Shown: positions 16,319-25,473 of the stretch, piece by piece | Position numbering within the stretch: position 1 is the first letter of the stretch | How the letters are laid out: each line of letters opens with the position of its first letter | From: Motiliproteus sp963974645 | GTDB taxonomy: Bacteria > Pseudomonadota > Gammaproteobacteria > Pseudomonadales > Balneatricaceae | Direction of reading: 5' to 3' | Length of the DNA: 64,000 nucleotides | Assembly (NCBI GenBank): GCA_963974645.1 | Contig: CAXBEA010000001.1 | Coordinates: forward strand, 40,804 to 104,803 | Notes under the pieces: model-generated | The model's database searches: none | The model's input: only the letters and a program-made list of their open reading frames with translations | What the model was told of the DNA's origin: nothing | Made by a program: the position numbers and the translations under genes

Positions 16319-16935
16319 AGGGTTTGCTCGTCTTCTGGCTGTTGCTGGCTGAGTCGCTGGCTGCGCCGCTGCTGCGCCTGATGGCTGAGGATATGGCGCG
16401 CGATCAGATCACGGGACGACTCTGCCAGATTGACAAATTGCAGTCCGAGCTGGCTGTTCGGGCCCTCTTTGGGCAGTAAATAGATTACTTTGGCCAGGGT
16501 TTGCAGCGCATATCCCTCGGGGAATAGTCTGATTCTTAGGGCGCAGAGGCTATCGATTGCTAAGGGTTGTTGGGTCGAGACCGCTAGCCCTCCTTCGCTG
16601 ATCGATAGGGGTTGCAGGGATTGGTTTGAGTCCTCTTTGTCTGTTTGCCGCGCCAGCCGGTCAATTTTACCATTCAGCAGCTGCAGCGCAGCGGCCAGTA
16701 CGCTGCTAGTTTCGGAAAGCTTAAACAGTTGTTGCTGCAGCTCCTGATCAACATGCTGTAGATCGTTCAGCAGCTCAAATTGTGACGAGTAGGGGAATAG
16801 GCTGTTGAGAACGGCCTCGTCGTCTGTCGCGATGCCCTCAGATACAGGTACCAGCTCGATCAGGGCGTTATCTACAATACGAAAACTCAGGCGGCGCTCA
16901 GGGTCTGGTGTTAATGGCATAGAGGTCAGTGGCAT
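16315..16935 (-). CDS. PilZ domain protein
   Basis: A 206-aa protein whose C-terminal half is a PilZ domain, the usual c-di-GMP receptor fold: QPLSISEGGLAVSTQQPL (about residues 106-123) has the (D/N)xSxxG-type motif as SISEGG, and LGLQFVNLAESSRDLIARHIL closes the domain. The first half is a helical region with heptad-like leucines that could form a coiled coil. The arginine motif expected before SxxG is not clear, so c-di-GMP binding is uncertain. The start repeats five residues (MPLTS, MPLTP) and the second ATG at 16920 is an alternative. It is first in the leftward group that includes the Tus-like gene. Confidence 0.8.
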   Translation of the reverse strand: MPLTSMPLTPDPERRLSFRIVDNALIELVPVSEGIATDDEAVLNSLFPYSSQFELLNDLQHVDQELQQQLFKLSETSSVLAAALQLLNGKIDRLARQTDKEDSNQSLQPLSISEGGLAVSTQQPLAIDSLCALRIRLFPEGYALQTLAKVIYLLPKEGPNSQLGLQFVNLAESSRDLIARHILSHQAQQRRSQRLSQQQPEDEQTL

Positions 16936-17056
16936 AGGGATGAATAAGGCGGTGGTTGCTCAGGTTGGTTGGAGATCTAGATAATATACCAGAAAAATCA
17001 TGCGATGCCGTCGTACGGGCTAGGTGGGCTGGAACGGTTATGGTTTAATGCGGCCC

Positions 17057-18304
17057 ATGTTTAGACCTCTCTCTTTATACATCGGCTGGCGTTATACCGG
17101 CGCTAAACGCCGCAATAACTTCATCTCATTCATCTCGTTGGTGTCGACACTCGGGTTAACCCTGGGCGTTGCCGTGTTGATTTTGGTGCTGTCGGTAATG
17201 AACGGCTTTGATCGCGAATTGCGTCAGCGAATCCTCGGCATGGTGCCGCACGCGACCCTGTCGGGTTATCAACAGGAGCTGCGAGACTGGCCTGCGCTGA
17301 TTGATCGGATCAGCAAGTACCCCAAGGTGGAAGGCGCTGCACCCTATATAGAAGCTCAGGGGATGCTGACCAACCGTGGTCAGGTTCAGGGTACCCTGGT
17401 TTATGGTATCGACCCGGTCTATGAACAGCGGGTCTCTATCATTGGCAATCATATGCAGCAGGGGCGTATCGAGGCACTAAAGCCTGGTGAGTTTGGCATC
17501 GTGCTGGGGGATATACTGTCGCGGATGCTGGGTGCCAGAGTGGGTGACAAGGTCACCCTGGTGTTGCCCGAGGCATCGATATCGGTTGCGGGTGTGTTTC
17601 CACGGCTGAAGCGATTTACTGTCGTCGGTGTGTTCAAAGTAGGCGCCGAGTTGGATGCGTCTATGGCCTATATCCATCTGCAGGATGCGGCCAAGATCAA
17701 GCGTATCGATAATGATGCCGTTGAGGGCATCCGACTTAAACTCGACAACCTCTTTGATGCGCCAGCCGAAGTCCGCCGTATCGCGGTGGCGGAGGGAGGG
17801 AAGCTGCGTGCCAGTGATTGGACCCGTACTCACGGCAACCTGTTTCAAGCAATTCAGTTAGAAAAAAAGATGATCGGCTTGCTGCTGTTTATTATCATCG
17901 CGGTGGCTGCATTCAACATCGTCTCGACCCTGATTATGGTCGTCACTGACAAGCGTTCTGATATCGCTATCCTCCGCACCATGGGCGTCTCTTCGGCAAC
18001 AATTATGCGCATCTTTATTATTCAGGGCGGGGTGATCGGCAGCTTTGGTACCCTGGTGGGGACCGCCTTGGGCATCCTGTTATCGCTAACGGTAACAGAC
18101 CTGATCGCCTGGATGGAGCAGCTGTTTAACTTTCAAATCCTCAGTGCCGAAGTCTACTTTATCAGTTACCTCCCCTCGGAACTGCGTTGGGACGATGTCA
18201 TCGTTATCTGCGCCAGCTCGCTGGCGATTAGCTTGCTGGCGACTATTTATCCGGCTTATCGCGCGGCTCAGACTAAACCTGCGGAGGCGCTGCGGTATGA
18301 GTAG
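17057..18304 (+). CDS. lolC: lipoprotein-releasing ABC transporter permease (LolC/LolE family)
   Basis: Inner-membrane subunit that extracts lipoproteins and passes them to LolA. Four membrane segments are arranged as in the family: one near residues 15-40, a large periplasmic domain (about 45-265), then three helices starting at LLLFIIIAVAAFNIVS. The family lines SVMNGFDRELRQRILGM and AILRTMGVSS are present. I start at ATG 17057 because MFRPLSLYIGWRY aligns with the start of LolC; upstream codons of the open frame look non-coding. It overlaps lolD by eight bases. No second permease follows, so either this subunit works as a homodimer (LolF style) or a lolE lies elsewhere. Confidence 0.93.
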   Translation: MFRPLSLYIGWRYTGAKRRNNFISFISLVSTLGLTLGVAVLILVLSVMNGFDRELRQRILGMVPHATLSGYQQELRDWPALIDRISKYPKVEGAAPYIEAQGMLTNRGQVQGTLVYGIDPVYEQRVSIIGNHMQQGRIEALKPGEFGIVLGDILSRMLGARVGDKVTLVLPEASISVAGVFPRLKRFTVVGVFKVGAELDASMAYIHLQDAAKIKRIDNDAVEGIRLKLDNLFDAPAEVRRIAVAEGGKLRASDWTRTHGNLFQAIQLEKKMIGLLLFIIIAVAAFNIVSTLIMVVTDKRSDIAILRTMGVSSATIMRIFIIQGGVIGSFGTLVGTALGILLSLTVTDLIAWMEQLFNFQILSAEVYFISYLPSELRWDDVIVICASSLAISLLATIYPAYRAAQTKPAEALRYE

Positions 18305-18992
18305 TATTACGCCTCAGTCGGTACTGAGCTGTCGCAACATCAGCAAGTTCTATGATGAAGCCGGTAGCCGCTTGGTGGTGTTGGACGACCTCCAGTTTCA
18401 AGTTCAAGTGGGCGAGCGGGTGGCGATCATCGGCAGCTCAGGTTCAGGTAAAAGTACACTGCTTAATATTCTCAGCGGCCTGGACGACCCCAGTGTCGGC
18501 GAAGTCCAGCTGCTTCAGCAATCCTTAACCGGGCTTAATGAAAACCGGCGTGCTGCCTTGCGCAACCGCGCGCTGGGATTCGTTTATCAGTTCCATCACC
18601 TGCTGGCTGAGTTTAGCGCGCTGGAAAATGTGGCTATGCCGTTGTTGATCAATAACACCCCGCTGGATCAGGTGGAGTCGCGTGCCAGAACGATTCTTCA
18701 ACGAGTAGGGCTGGGCGCAAGACTTCAGCATAAACCGGCCCAGTTAAGTGGTGGTGAGCGGCAACGGGTCGCAATTGCCCGTGCGTTGGTTGGCGAACCG
18801 GCAACGGTATTGATGGATGAGCCGACAGGCAACCTGGATCGCAATACCGCAGAGGAGATTCAATCGCTGATGCTGGAGTTGAATCGTTCGCTCGATATTG
18901 CTTTTGTGGTGGTTACACATGATGCGGAGTTAGCTTCGCAGATGGACCGGATGCTGAAACTCGATGGCGGCCAGCTACACCCGATCTCGTAG
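18297..18992 (+). CDS. lolD: lipoprotein-releasing ABC transporter ATP-binding protein
   Basis: ATPase of the Lol export complex, 231 aa. Walker A is GSSGSGKSTLLNIL (near residue 45), the signature is LSGGERQRVAIARALV and Walker B is VLMDEPTGNLD, all normal for LolD and MacB-like ATPases. The line FVYQFHHLLAEFSALENVAMP is highly typical of LolD. The ATG lies inside the last codons of lolC, so the two are translationally coupled. The reading frame is open further upstream, but only over lolC coding sequence. Confidence 0.95.
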   Translation: MSSITPQSVLSCRNISKFYDEAGSRLVVLDDLQFQVQVGERVAIIGSSGSGKSTLLNILSGLDDPSVGEVQLLQQSLTGLNENRRAALRNRALGFVYQFHHLLAEFSALENVAMPLLINNTPLDQVESRARTILQRVGLGARLQHKPAQLSGGERQRVAIARALVGEPATVLMDEPTGNLDRNTAEEIQSLMLELNRSLDIAFVVVTHDAELASQMDRMLKLDGGQLHPIS

Positions 18993-19035
18993 CCTATGCC
19001 CTGAACAACGGCCTAGCAGCAGCGCCTGATAATGT

Positions 19036-19077
19036 CTTAGATAGTTCCTTAGATAGTTCCTTAGATAGTTCCTTAGA
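19036..19077. repeat. 12-bp tandem repeat x3.5 after lolD
   Basis: Three exact copies of CTTAGATAGTTC and half a fourth, in the 96 bases between the convergent lolD and DUF2062 genes. No coding function is visible. Confidence 0.9.
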
Positions 19078-19088
19078 AAGTGCTCCAG

Positions 19089-19625
19089 CTACTCTTTAGG
19101 CTTTTTCTTCTGGAGCCGATTCTGCTTTCGCTGCCGCCAGCTTTTTCCGACATGCCACGCCCATAGGAGGCGCACGCTGAAGAAACTAAGCACTGAAAAA
19201 AACAAACCACAAACCAGAGAGCCGAACAGTAGCGGCCACCAGATGTGAGACAACTCACCGCTGATCCATTCAAATGTCATGGTGAACTCTTGCTCATGAT
19301 CAGGCAGATTTAACAGCCAGGCACCGACCTTAAACGTAAAATAAAAAATTGGCGGCATCGTTAGCGGGTTGGTAATCCATACCAATCCAACCGATATCGG
19401 TAGGTTGCTATGAATCAATATAGCTAATACGGCTGCGACCAGCATCTGCATCGGAATCGGCAAAAAAGCGCAAAAAATACCAACCAGAAACGCCAAGGAT
19501 ACTGAATTACGATTAAGGTGCCAGAGATTGGGGTTGTGCAACGCGCTGCCCAGCCGACTCAGGCTAGGATGTGCCTTTATCTTGGCTTCGTTGGGTAAGA
19601 ATCGCTTAATAAATCTGCGTGGCAT
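19089..19625 (-). CDS. DUF2062 domain membrane protein
   Basis: A 178-aa inner-membrane protein of the DUF2062 family, function unknown. The family core is clear: NPNLWHLNRNSVSLAFLVGIF followed by PIPMQMLVAAVLAIL and GLVWITNPLTMPPIFYF; two or three hydrophobic helices follow, then a basic tail KQNRLQKKKPKE. I start at ATG 19625 because MPRRFIKRFLPNEAKI matches the usual start of the family; the open frame continues upstream to 19850 but would then overlap comEC. It is divergent from comEC with 88 bases between the starts. Confidence 0.88.
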   Translation of the reverse strand: MPRRFIKRFLPNEAKIKAHPSLSRLGSALHNPNLWHLNRNSVSLAFLVGIFCAFLPIPMQMLVAAVLAILIHSNLPISVGLVWITNPLTMPPIFYFTFKVGAWLLNLPDHEQEFTMTFEWISGELSHIWWPLLFGSLVCGLFFSVLSFFSVRLLWAWHVGKSWRQRKQNRLQKKKPKE

Positions 19626-19713
19626 TAAGACAGGGATCCAGCGAACGGGTGATAAGCTAAACTGCTGATTGATTATGCCTTCTATCACTTTGTAAGCCAA
19701 CTGGAGTTCATGG

Positions 19714-22008
19714 ATGATCCGGTTTTGTTTGGCTTTGGTCAGCGTTTCTTTTTGGCCTGGCCTGCCCGCGCCAGTGTGGATGCTATCCATACCGCTACTG
19801 GTTTTTCTCTGTAGCAGCAAGCGACGCCTCAGATCGGTACTGCCCATCATCTTTGGGTTGGCGTGGGGGATGGGCTACGGCTACTGGATTCAGGTGCACC
19901 AACTTCCAGCAAGCTGGCAGGCTGTTGATCTGCTCGCTACCGGTACCGTGGTTGGGCTGCCTGAACTACAGGATGATCGCTGTCGGTTCGATTTGGCATT
20001 AGAGCAGCTGACTCATGCCACTGCTGCAAAGCGTCCTGCAACACTACCTCGTACCCTGCGCTTGACCTGGTATCGATGTGAAAGTCTGCCGCAGCCGGCG
20101 CAGAGATTGCAGCTCACTGTGCGACTTAAGCGGCCGCAGGGCTTTGTTAATTCTGGCGGGTTTGATTACCCGTTATACCTGCTTAGTCAGGGCATCGATG
20201 CCAGCGGCTATGTCCGTGCTAGTCGCGCAATCAGTCCGCCGCAGCGGTTGGAAGATGCGGCCATCATTGGACGTATAGATCGCTGGCGACTGGGAGCGCT
20301 TGAGCGGCTACAGCAACAACAGCTATCGAATCAGGGACAGGCGTTGTTAGGTGCTTTGCTGCTCGGTGATAAGCGCGGTCTAGACACGATAATCTGGAAA
20401 ACCCTGCGTGATACGGGCACGGCGCATCTTTTTGTAATCAGTGGTTTGCATATCGGCATGCTGGCCAGTCTCTGTTTTGGCGCTGTTTACGCGCTTGCAC
20501 GTCTACACCCCCAATGGCGCTGCCGCTACCGTATTGCTGCTGCGGCATTGAGCGCTATCGGGGTATCGGGTGGTTATGCGCTGCTTTCCGGATGGGGGGT
20601 TCCCAGTCAACGCGCTTGGGTGATGGTCTGTGCGGTGATGCTCAGTCTGATTGGGTTTCGTGCGATGACCCCTAGCCAGCGTTTGTGGCTGGCAGCGACA
20701 GCGGTGTTATTGCTCGATCCGCTTGCCTTCAGGCAACCCGGATTCTGGCTCTCCTTTGCTGCCTGTGCGGTATTGATCTATGCTTTTTCAGGTCACCTGG
20801 GACGGGTGAGTGTTATACGCCAGTTACTCTGGGCGCAGATCGCTATTTTAGTCGGTTTGACCCCTTGGCTGCTGTACCTGTTTCAGCAATGGCCACCGCT
20901 GTCACCCTTGATTAACCTGCTTGCGATACCCCTTGTTAGCCTGTTCTTACCTGCCGCCTTGATTGGATTAGTGCTGCTGATGGTATGGCCCAGTGTGGGT
21001 GAGCCTATGATGTGGGTCTTGGCTCAGCTATTGGATTGGGGATGGCAGGGGCTTGGCTGGACCCAACAGTTACTGTCTCCGCTGCCCACGACAGGCCCGG
21101 TAACTTTATGGGCGGTCATATTGGCGCTGATAGGATCAATGCTGCTGCTGTTACCACGCGCCGCCGCAGGACGCTGGTTAGGATTGCTGCTATGGCTACC
21201 CATACTGTCTCCGCTGCAAACCACCCCTGATAAAGGGGGATTTCAAGTCACTCTGCTGGACGTTGGCCAGGGGCTTTCGGTGTTGGTTGAGACAGAGCGG
21301 CACCGACTCCTCTATGACGCAGGTCCGAGATACCGGTCTGGATTCAGTGCGGCAGAGGCCGCCATCATCCCATACCTGTCTCGTCAGGGGATTAGACGTT
21401 TGGATCTGTTGTTGATCAGTCATGCTGACATCGATCATTCGGGCGGTCAGCTGGTGCTGGAATCCGCGTTGCAGCGAGGGCAAACACTGAGCAGTAGCGA
21501 TAAAATTCAAGCGGATGTGCTTTGCAGGGCAGGGCAAAGCTGGGTTTGGGACGTGGTTGAATTTCGAATTTTGCACCCGGATAGGGTTCAGGGCGTCAGT
21601 GAGAACAACCGCTCCTGTGTTCTGCAGATCGATAACGGGCACCACCGGGTGTTGCTGACAGGGGACATTGAAGTGGAGGTCGAGCGGATGCTGGTTAATC
21701 GTTATTCAGAATCATTACAATCAACCACCCTGGTTGCCGCGCATCACGGCAGTCGCAGTTCCACCAGTGAACGTTTTCTTGAGAAGGTGAATCCGCAACA
21801 AGTATTAATTAGCAGTGGTTGGCTTAACCGCTTTGGCCACCCCCATCCAGACGTTGTAGAAAGAGTGTTGAGACGAGAGATGAAACTGCTCAATACTGCA
21901 TCGGCGGGTGCGATTAAACTTCGGATAAGCGCAACTGGCGACTCTCGATTCTCAACCGCAGCTGAGGATCTTTGGGGTTACTGGCACCGCCTAAAGCAGC
22001 ACCAGTAG
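19714..22008 (+). CDS. comEC: DNA internalization competence protein ComEC/Rec2
   Basis: Inner-membrane channel for single-stranded DNA in natural transformation, 764 aa. Three parts are visible: an N-terminal membrane and OB-like region (VGLPELQDDRCRFDLAL), the Competence membrane domain starting at GDKRGLDTIIWKTLRDTGTAHLFVISGLHIG (read as two pieces), and a C-terminal metallo-beta-lactamase-like domain with LLISHADIDHSGG near residue 570 and HHGSRSSTSERFL. The metal-binding HxDxDH reads SHADIDHSGG, so it is intact. ATG at 19714 has GGAG upstream. No other competence gene is in the window. It converges on rpoS with a 36-base gap. Confidence 0.95.
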   Translation: MIRFCLALVSVSFWPGLPAPVWMLSIPLLVFLCSSKRRLRSVLPIIFGLAWGMGYGYWIQVHQLPASWQAVDLLATGTVVGLPELQDDRCRFDLALEQLTHATAAKRPATLPRTLRLTWYRCESLPQPAQRLQLTVRLKRPQGFVNSGGFDYPLYLLSQGIDASGYVRASRAISPPQRLEDAAIIGRIDRWRLGALERLQQQQLSNQGQALLGALLLGDKRGLDTIIWKTLRDTGTAHLFVISGLHIGMLASLCFGAVYALARLHPQWRCRYRIAAAALSAIGVSGGYALLSGWGVPSQRAWVMVCAVMLSLIGFRAMTPSQRLWLAATAVLLLDPLAFRQPGFWLSFAACAVLIYAFSGHLGRVSVIRQLLWAQIAILVGLTPWLLYLFQQWPPLSPLINLLAIPLVSLFLPAALIGLVLLMVWPSVGEPMMWVLAQLLDWGWQGLGWTQQLLSPLPTTGPVTLWAVILALIGSMLLLLPRAAAGRWLGLLLWLPILSPLQTTPDKGGFQVTLLDVGQGLSVLVETERHRLLYDAGPRYRSGFSAAEAAIIPYLSRQGIRRLDLLLISHADIDHSGGQLVLESALQRGQTLSSSDKIQADVLCRAGQSWVWDVVEFRILHPDRVQGVSENNRSCVLQIDNGHHRVLLTGDIEVEVERMLVNRYSESLQSTTLVAAHHGSRSSTSERFLEKVNPQQVLISSGWLNRFGHPHPDVVERVLRREMKLLNTASAGAIKLRISATGDSRFSTAAEDLWGYWHRLKQHQ

Positions 22009-22044
22009 ATTCAATGCCGATCGGTTCATTTTTCAATCAATTTG

Positions 22045-22992
22045 CTAATAATCAGAGCCGATGTCGGTACTGGACAGGCCATTATCTTCCATGATTTCTC
22101 GGAGAAGCTTTAACCCCTCGACCTGTATCTGTCGCACCCGTTCACGCGTTAGCCCAACTTCTTTGCCGACTTCTTCAAGGGTTCCCATATCGTAGCCACC
22201 TAGGCCGAAACGTCGCTGTAACACCTCCTGGTGTTTACTCGGCAGTTGGGTTAACCAATCATCAAGACGACCTATCAGATTGGTTTTTTGAATCCAGTCT
22301 TCTGGGTTTACGGTCTGAGGATCGGTTAGAAATTCTTGCAACGTGGTATTTTTTTCTGCACCGACCAACAGGTCAATCGATGTGGTCGATTGTTTAAACC
22401 CCATCACCGCTTTGACTTTGGCAGCGGGTTTGTCGGCCCATTCGGCGATCTCTTCAACAGAGGGGTCGTGGGTCAGGCTCTGGGCGAGTTGCCGTTCCGC
22501 TTTGAGACAGCTGTTAAGTTCTTTAATCACATGCACCGGAAGTCGAATCGTACGGGCTTGATTCATGATACCGCGCTCAACATTTTGCCGGATCCACCAA
22601 GTGGCATAGGTCGAAAAGCGAAAACCTTTCTCGGGATCAAATTTTTCAACAGCCCGGATCAAGCCAAGATTACCCTCTTCAACAAGATCTAGCAGAGACA
22701 GACCGCGATGCTGGTAACGTCGTGCAATCTTAACCACCAAACGCAGATTGCTTTCGATCATACGGCGCTTTGCGGTCATATCACCCTGGCGAAAACGGCG
22801 GGTAAGATCGACCTCCTCCTCAGCGGTAAGCAGCTTTGCGATACCGATCTCATTCAGGTACATCTGGGTTGCATCCAGGTTGCCGGCGCTCGGCTTACTC
22901 CAGTCTGTTCCGGCCCGCTTACCTTTAAGAGGCATCGGCATTCCATCAAAACACTCAATATTATCTGCTCTAATCGCTTCAACTACAGCCAT
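22045..22992 (-). CDS. rpoS: RNA polymerase sigma factor RpoS
   Basis: Stationary-phase and general stress sigma factor, 315 aa. Sigma regions are in order: 1.2 (DATQMYLNEIGIAKLLTAEE), 2 with RFSTYATWWIRQ near residue 145, 3 (RTIRLPVHVIKELN) and 4.2 with GLTRERVRQIQVEGL. The region 2 line LVEEGNLGLIRAVEKFDPEKG identifies RpoS rather than RpoD. nlpD, the usual upstream neighbour, is missing; instead there is a 500-base gene-free stretch with strong hairpins on the other strand. Expression is presumably controlled by its own leader; nothing in the leader could be assigned to a known RNA regulator. Confidence 0.97.
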   Translation of the reverse strand: MAVVEAIRADNIECFDGMPMPLKGKRAGTDWSKPSAGNLDATQMYLNEIGIAKLLTAEEEVDLTRRFRQGDMTAKRRMIESNLRLVVKIARRYQHRGLSLLDLVEEGNLGLIRAVEKFDPEKGFRFSTYATWWIRQNVERGIMNQARTIRLPVHVIKELNSCLKAERQLAQSLTHDPSVEEIAEWADKPAAKVKAVMGFKQSTTSIDLLVGAEKNTTLQEFLTDPQTVNPEDWIQKTNLIGRLDDWLTQLPSKHQEVLQRRFGLGGYDMGTLEEVGKEVGLTRERVRQIQVEGLKLLREIMEDNGLSSTDIGSDY

Positions 22993-23305
22993 GGTGCACC
23001 TTTATATTTATTCTTATACAAAAAGTAAGTGTTTGTAATCAAAATAGAAAGAACGATTCTGATCAGGTAATCCTAGCTATAGATCTGGATAAGGCAATGT
23101 TGTTTTTGAAAATAATTCAACTTTTATGATGATAAGAGGATTTATATTTAACTCCATAGATTAGGGTTTGTGGCTGATAGGTAGAATGGCCGGGTGGATC
23201 TAATTGCGCGCCAGGTTTGGCGATATCGTTCACCTAAGATCTGGCGATCTCCTGCCTAGATATCAGCTAGGCTAGGATGCTAAACGGGTAGCTAAAATGC
23301 ACGAT

Positions 23306-23446
23306 GGTTTGTTAAAAACAAACCCTAAGATCACTTCAGATTAACCCGGTTGGGGTGTTAATCTGATCCGCGGGCTAAAACAATGCAATTGCTACGAGCG
23401 ATTCTCAGCAGCGAAGTTCTTGCGGTACCTAGGGCGCATTGTTTTT
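23306..23446 (+). other. row of three hairpins, possible small RNA
   Basis: The 500-base gap between rpoS and the zinc-ribbon gene contains three consecutive inverted repeats. GGTTTGTT (23306-23313) pairs with AACAAACC (23317-23324). TCAGATTAAC (23336-23345) pairs with GTTAATCTGA (23357-23366). AAAACAATGC (23377-23386) pairs with GCATTGTTTT (23436-23445), closing a 49-base interior and ending in five T. The last one can act as a terminator in the rightward direction and partly in the other. It may be a small RNA, or a small repeat element with inverted ends; I see no protein in it. Confidence 0.4.
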
Positions 23447-23493
23447 GATAGTTCAGGCTTCATTAGTCTGGATGATTTGTTTGGAGTCGCATC

Positions 23494-23904
23494 GTGGCTA
23501 AAGGGTTACACCAACATCAACTGCGGCACCAGGGACTGAATCGATTTGGCAAAGAGCTGACTCGCCGTGCCGGTTCCTGCTGTGAACTGTGTGAAATTAG
23601 CGGGGTTAAACTCAGTATTTATGAGGTGCCTCCCGTACCGGCAGAACCCGATTATGGGCACTGTGTTTTTCTTTGTGAGCAATGCATAGAACAATTGGAG
23701 CATCCAAAGCGACGCAACTCTGATTATTGGCACTTTCTGTCTAAAAGAGTTTGGCACGAGGTTCCTGCGATTCAGGTGCTGGCGGTGTGGATGTGTCGCC
23801 AACTCGCTGATGATAAAGTCCCCTGGGCGTCAGAACTGTTGGAACAACTCTACTTGCCGGCTGAAATTGACGACTGGTTGCTGCAGCTGGAACAGCTACG
23901 CTGA
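23494..23904 (+). CDS. PhnA-like zinc-ribbon protein
   Basis: A 136-aa protein whose first half is a zinc ribbon of the PhnA type: TRRAGSCCELCEISG (about residues 26-40) supplies the first cysteine pair, and HCVFLCEQCIEQL (about 60-72) supplies the second. The rest, with DYWHFLSKRVWHEVPAIQVLAVWM, matches the PhnA family outside the ribbon. The name comes from the E. coli phn region, but PhnA itself is not required for phosphonate breakdown and its role is unknown. The start is GTG with GGAG upstream. It is followed after 12 bases by the HAD hydrolase gene, so they form an operon. Confidence 0.8.
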   Translation: MAKGLHQHQLRHQGLNRFGKELTRRAGSCCELCEISGVKLSIYEVPPVPAEPDYGHCVFLCEQCIEQLEHPKRRNSDYWHFLSKRVWHEVPAIQVLAVWMCRQLADDKVPWASELLEQLYLPAEIDDWLLQLEQLR

Positions 23905-23916
23905 GGAGCCGCTTTA

Positions 23917-24525
23917 ATGCTATCTATTTCTAAACTTTTGGCGAAACAGTTTTGGATTTTTGATCTGGACGGCACCCTAACGCTACCTCTGCATGATTTT
24001 GCAGCGATGCGACTTGAGCTTGGCGTAGCCGAAGGCGTTGGGATCCTGGAACATCTGCAGCAGCAGCCCGAACCCTTACGCAGCGACTTACACCGACGGC
24101 TGAAGGCGATTGAATTTGAAGTTGCTGCGCGTGCTGAGCCCATGCCGCTGGCTGCGGAGTTGATCCGTGCCTTACTGGAACAGGGGGTTGAGCTGGCGAT
24201 CTTGACCCGCAACCGACGAGACTGTGTTGATATCGTATTGGAGCGGCTCGATCTATTGCAGTGTTTTATACCGAATCAGATTATCGCCTGCGGTTGTGCC
24301 GAACCCAAACCATCTCCCGCGGGTATCGATCTGCTAATCAGTCGCTGGGGCTGCGATCTTGCTGCCTGTGTCATGGTGGGGGATTATCTGTATGACCTTC
24401 AAGCTGGGCGCGCTGCTGGCATCAGCACGGTGCATTTCAACCCTGCCGGATCGCAGCGGTGGCCCGAGCAAACCGACCTGGAGCTCCGCAGCTTTTTACC
24501 GCTGCTTACTGCACTGCGCGCTTGA
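23917..24525 (+). CDS. HAD-family hydrolase
   Basis: A 202-aa phosphatase-like protein. Motif I is FDLDGTLT (residues 15-22) with the nucleophilic aspartate, motif II is the Thr in LAILTRNRR, motif III the Lys in AEPKPSPAGI and motif IV VGDYLYDLQAG. The cap is small and helical, as in phosphoglycolate phosphatase-like HADs, but the substrate cannot be named. ATG at 23917 has GAGGAG upstream. It shares an operon with the PhnA-like gene and overlaps the 3' end of the convergent TraB/GumN gene by 20 bases. Confidence 0.88.
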   Translation: MLSISKLLAKQFWIFDLDGTLTLPLHDFAAMRLELGVAEGVGILEHLQQQPEPLRSDLHRRLKAIEFEVAARAEPMPLAAELIRALLEQGVELAILTRNRRDCVDIVLERLDLLQCFIPNQIIACGCAEPKPSPAGIDLLISRWGCDLAACVMVGDYLYDLQAGRAAGISTVHFNPAGSQRWPEQTDLELRSFLPLLTALRA

Positions 24526-25453
24526 TCGAAAATCCACGCTGCTGGAGTAGCGCTTGAATTCCTTTATCTGAACCAAAATGCGCGGCGCCGACAGCGAAGA
24601 ACAGTTGCTGGTTAGGATATTGGTTCAGCTGCTGGCTAATCTGCTCACTCATGTATCTATTTCGCTCGGTGATCAGCAGGCGTTGGATTTTTCGCTGCAG
24701 CCGGTCACTGACCGGCAGTTGTTGATCTAATAACGCATTGAGCTGATCGGGATCGCCACTGCGGTAAGCCGCATAGGTTTGATCCATCCCTGACGCCGCT
24801 GTTTCCAGACTCTGCTCCATCGCCTGTAGTACCGCATCCAATAGTTGCATCTGTTCACGCCAGCTAAGGCTGTCAAATACTCGAGTCTGTTGTCGCGGTG
24901 TTTCTAGAGCGCCGGTGGCTTTGCCCTGAGCTATGGCTTGCGCGTACAGTTGCTGGTCCATTGCCGGGTAGCGACCATAGCGCAGCTGGTCTTCGAGAAG
25001 CGATAGACTGATGGCCAGCGCCCAGGGTTTGAGCCGATCAAACAGGGATAAGGAGAGGTTTTCGGCGGTTGCTGCTAACAGTTTATTGATCCGTGTGATT
25101 TGATGCTTAGACAGCAGATGACTGAGTTGCTGACCCTCAGGGAGCTGCAGCAGTTCTCGGGTTGTGGCGATTGTGTGCTGATCGAGCTCGAGCTCGCCGT
25201 AGTAGCGGTCAGAGTGGCTAAAAGCCAGTTTGACCTTTTCAGGGAGCTGATTAAGCTCCGGGTGGCCGCTGTGGATGGTGCCAAATAGGTAGCTGGGTGT
25301 GGCGCCGTTTTCGATCACCCACAAATAGGGGCGGGTTGCATCGGCATGACTGAAAGAGGCATTGGCAAACAGATAAAGCAGACATAGAGGCAGCCACAGC
25401 GAAAGCGACTGAAAAAGTTTAAGAGGGCGAGGATTGGCGTAGCGGGTATGCAT
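24506..25453 (-). CDS. TraB/GumN family protein
   Basis: A 315-aa protein with an N-terminal signal peptide (hydrophobic SLWLPLCLLYLFANASFSHA, cleavage near residue 38), so it is exported. The TraB/GumN family is marked by LFGTIHSGHPEL near residue 57 and the C-terminal LFFAVGAAHFGSDKGIQAL. Some relatives cleave peptides with a metal held by the two GxxH motifs; both motifs are intact here (GTIH and GAAH). The substrate is unknown. It is followed by ppsR upstream on the same strand with a 20-base gap, so the two may be cotranscribed. Confidence 0.88.
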   Translation of the reverse strand: MHTRYANPRPLKLFQSLSLWLPLCLLYLFANASFSHADATRPYLWVIENGATPSYLFGTIHSGHPELNQLPEKVKLAFSHSDRYYGELELDQHTIATTRELLQLPEGQQLSHLLSKHQITRINKLLAATAENLSLSLFDRLKPWALAISLSLLEDQLRYGRYPAMDQQLYAQAIAQGKATGALETPRQQTRVFDSLSWREQMQLLDAVLQAMEQSLETAASGMDQTYAAYRSGDPDQLNALLDQQLPVSDRLQRKIQRLLITERNRYMSEQISQQLNQYPNQQLFFAVGAAHFGSDKGIQALLQQRGFSIKRAVQ

Positions 25454-25473
25454 AATGAGATTCGCGGCTAGGG

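Noticed and set aside
23494..23904. Phosphonate breakdown from the PhnA-like gene
   Set aside because: PhnA-family zinc ribbons are not C-P lyase components, and no phnG to phnM genes are here, so the name should not be read as a function.
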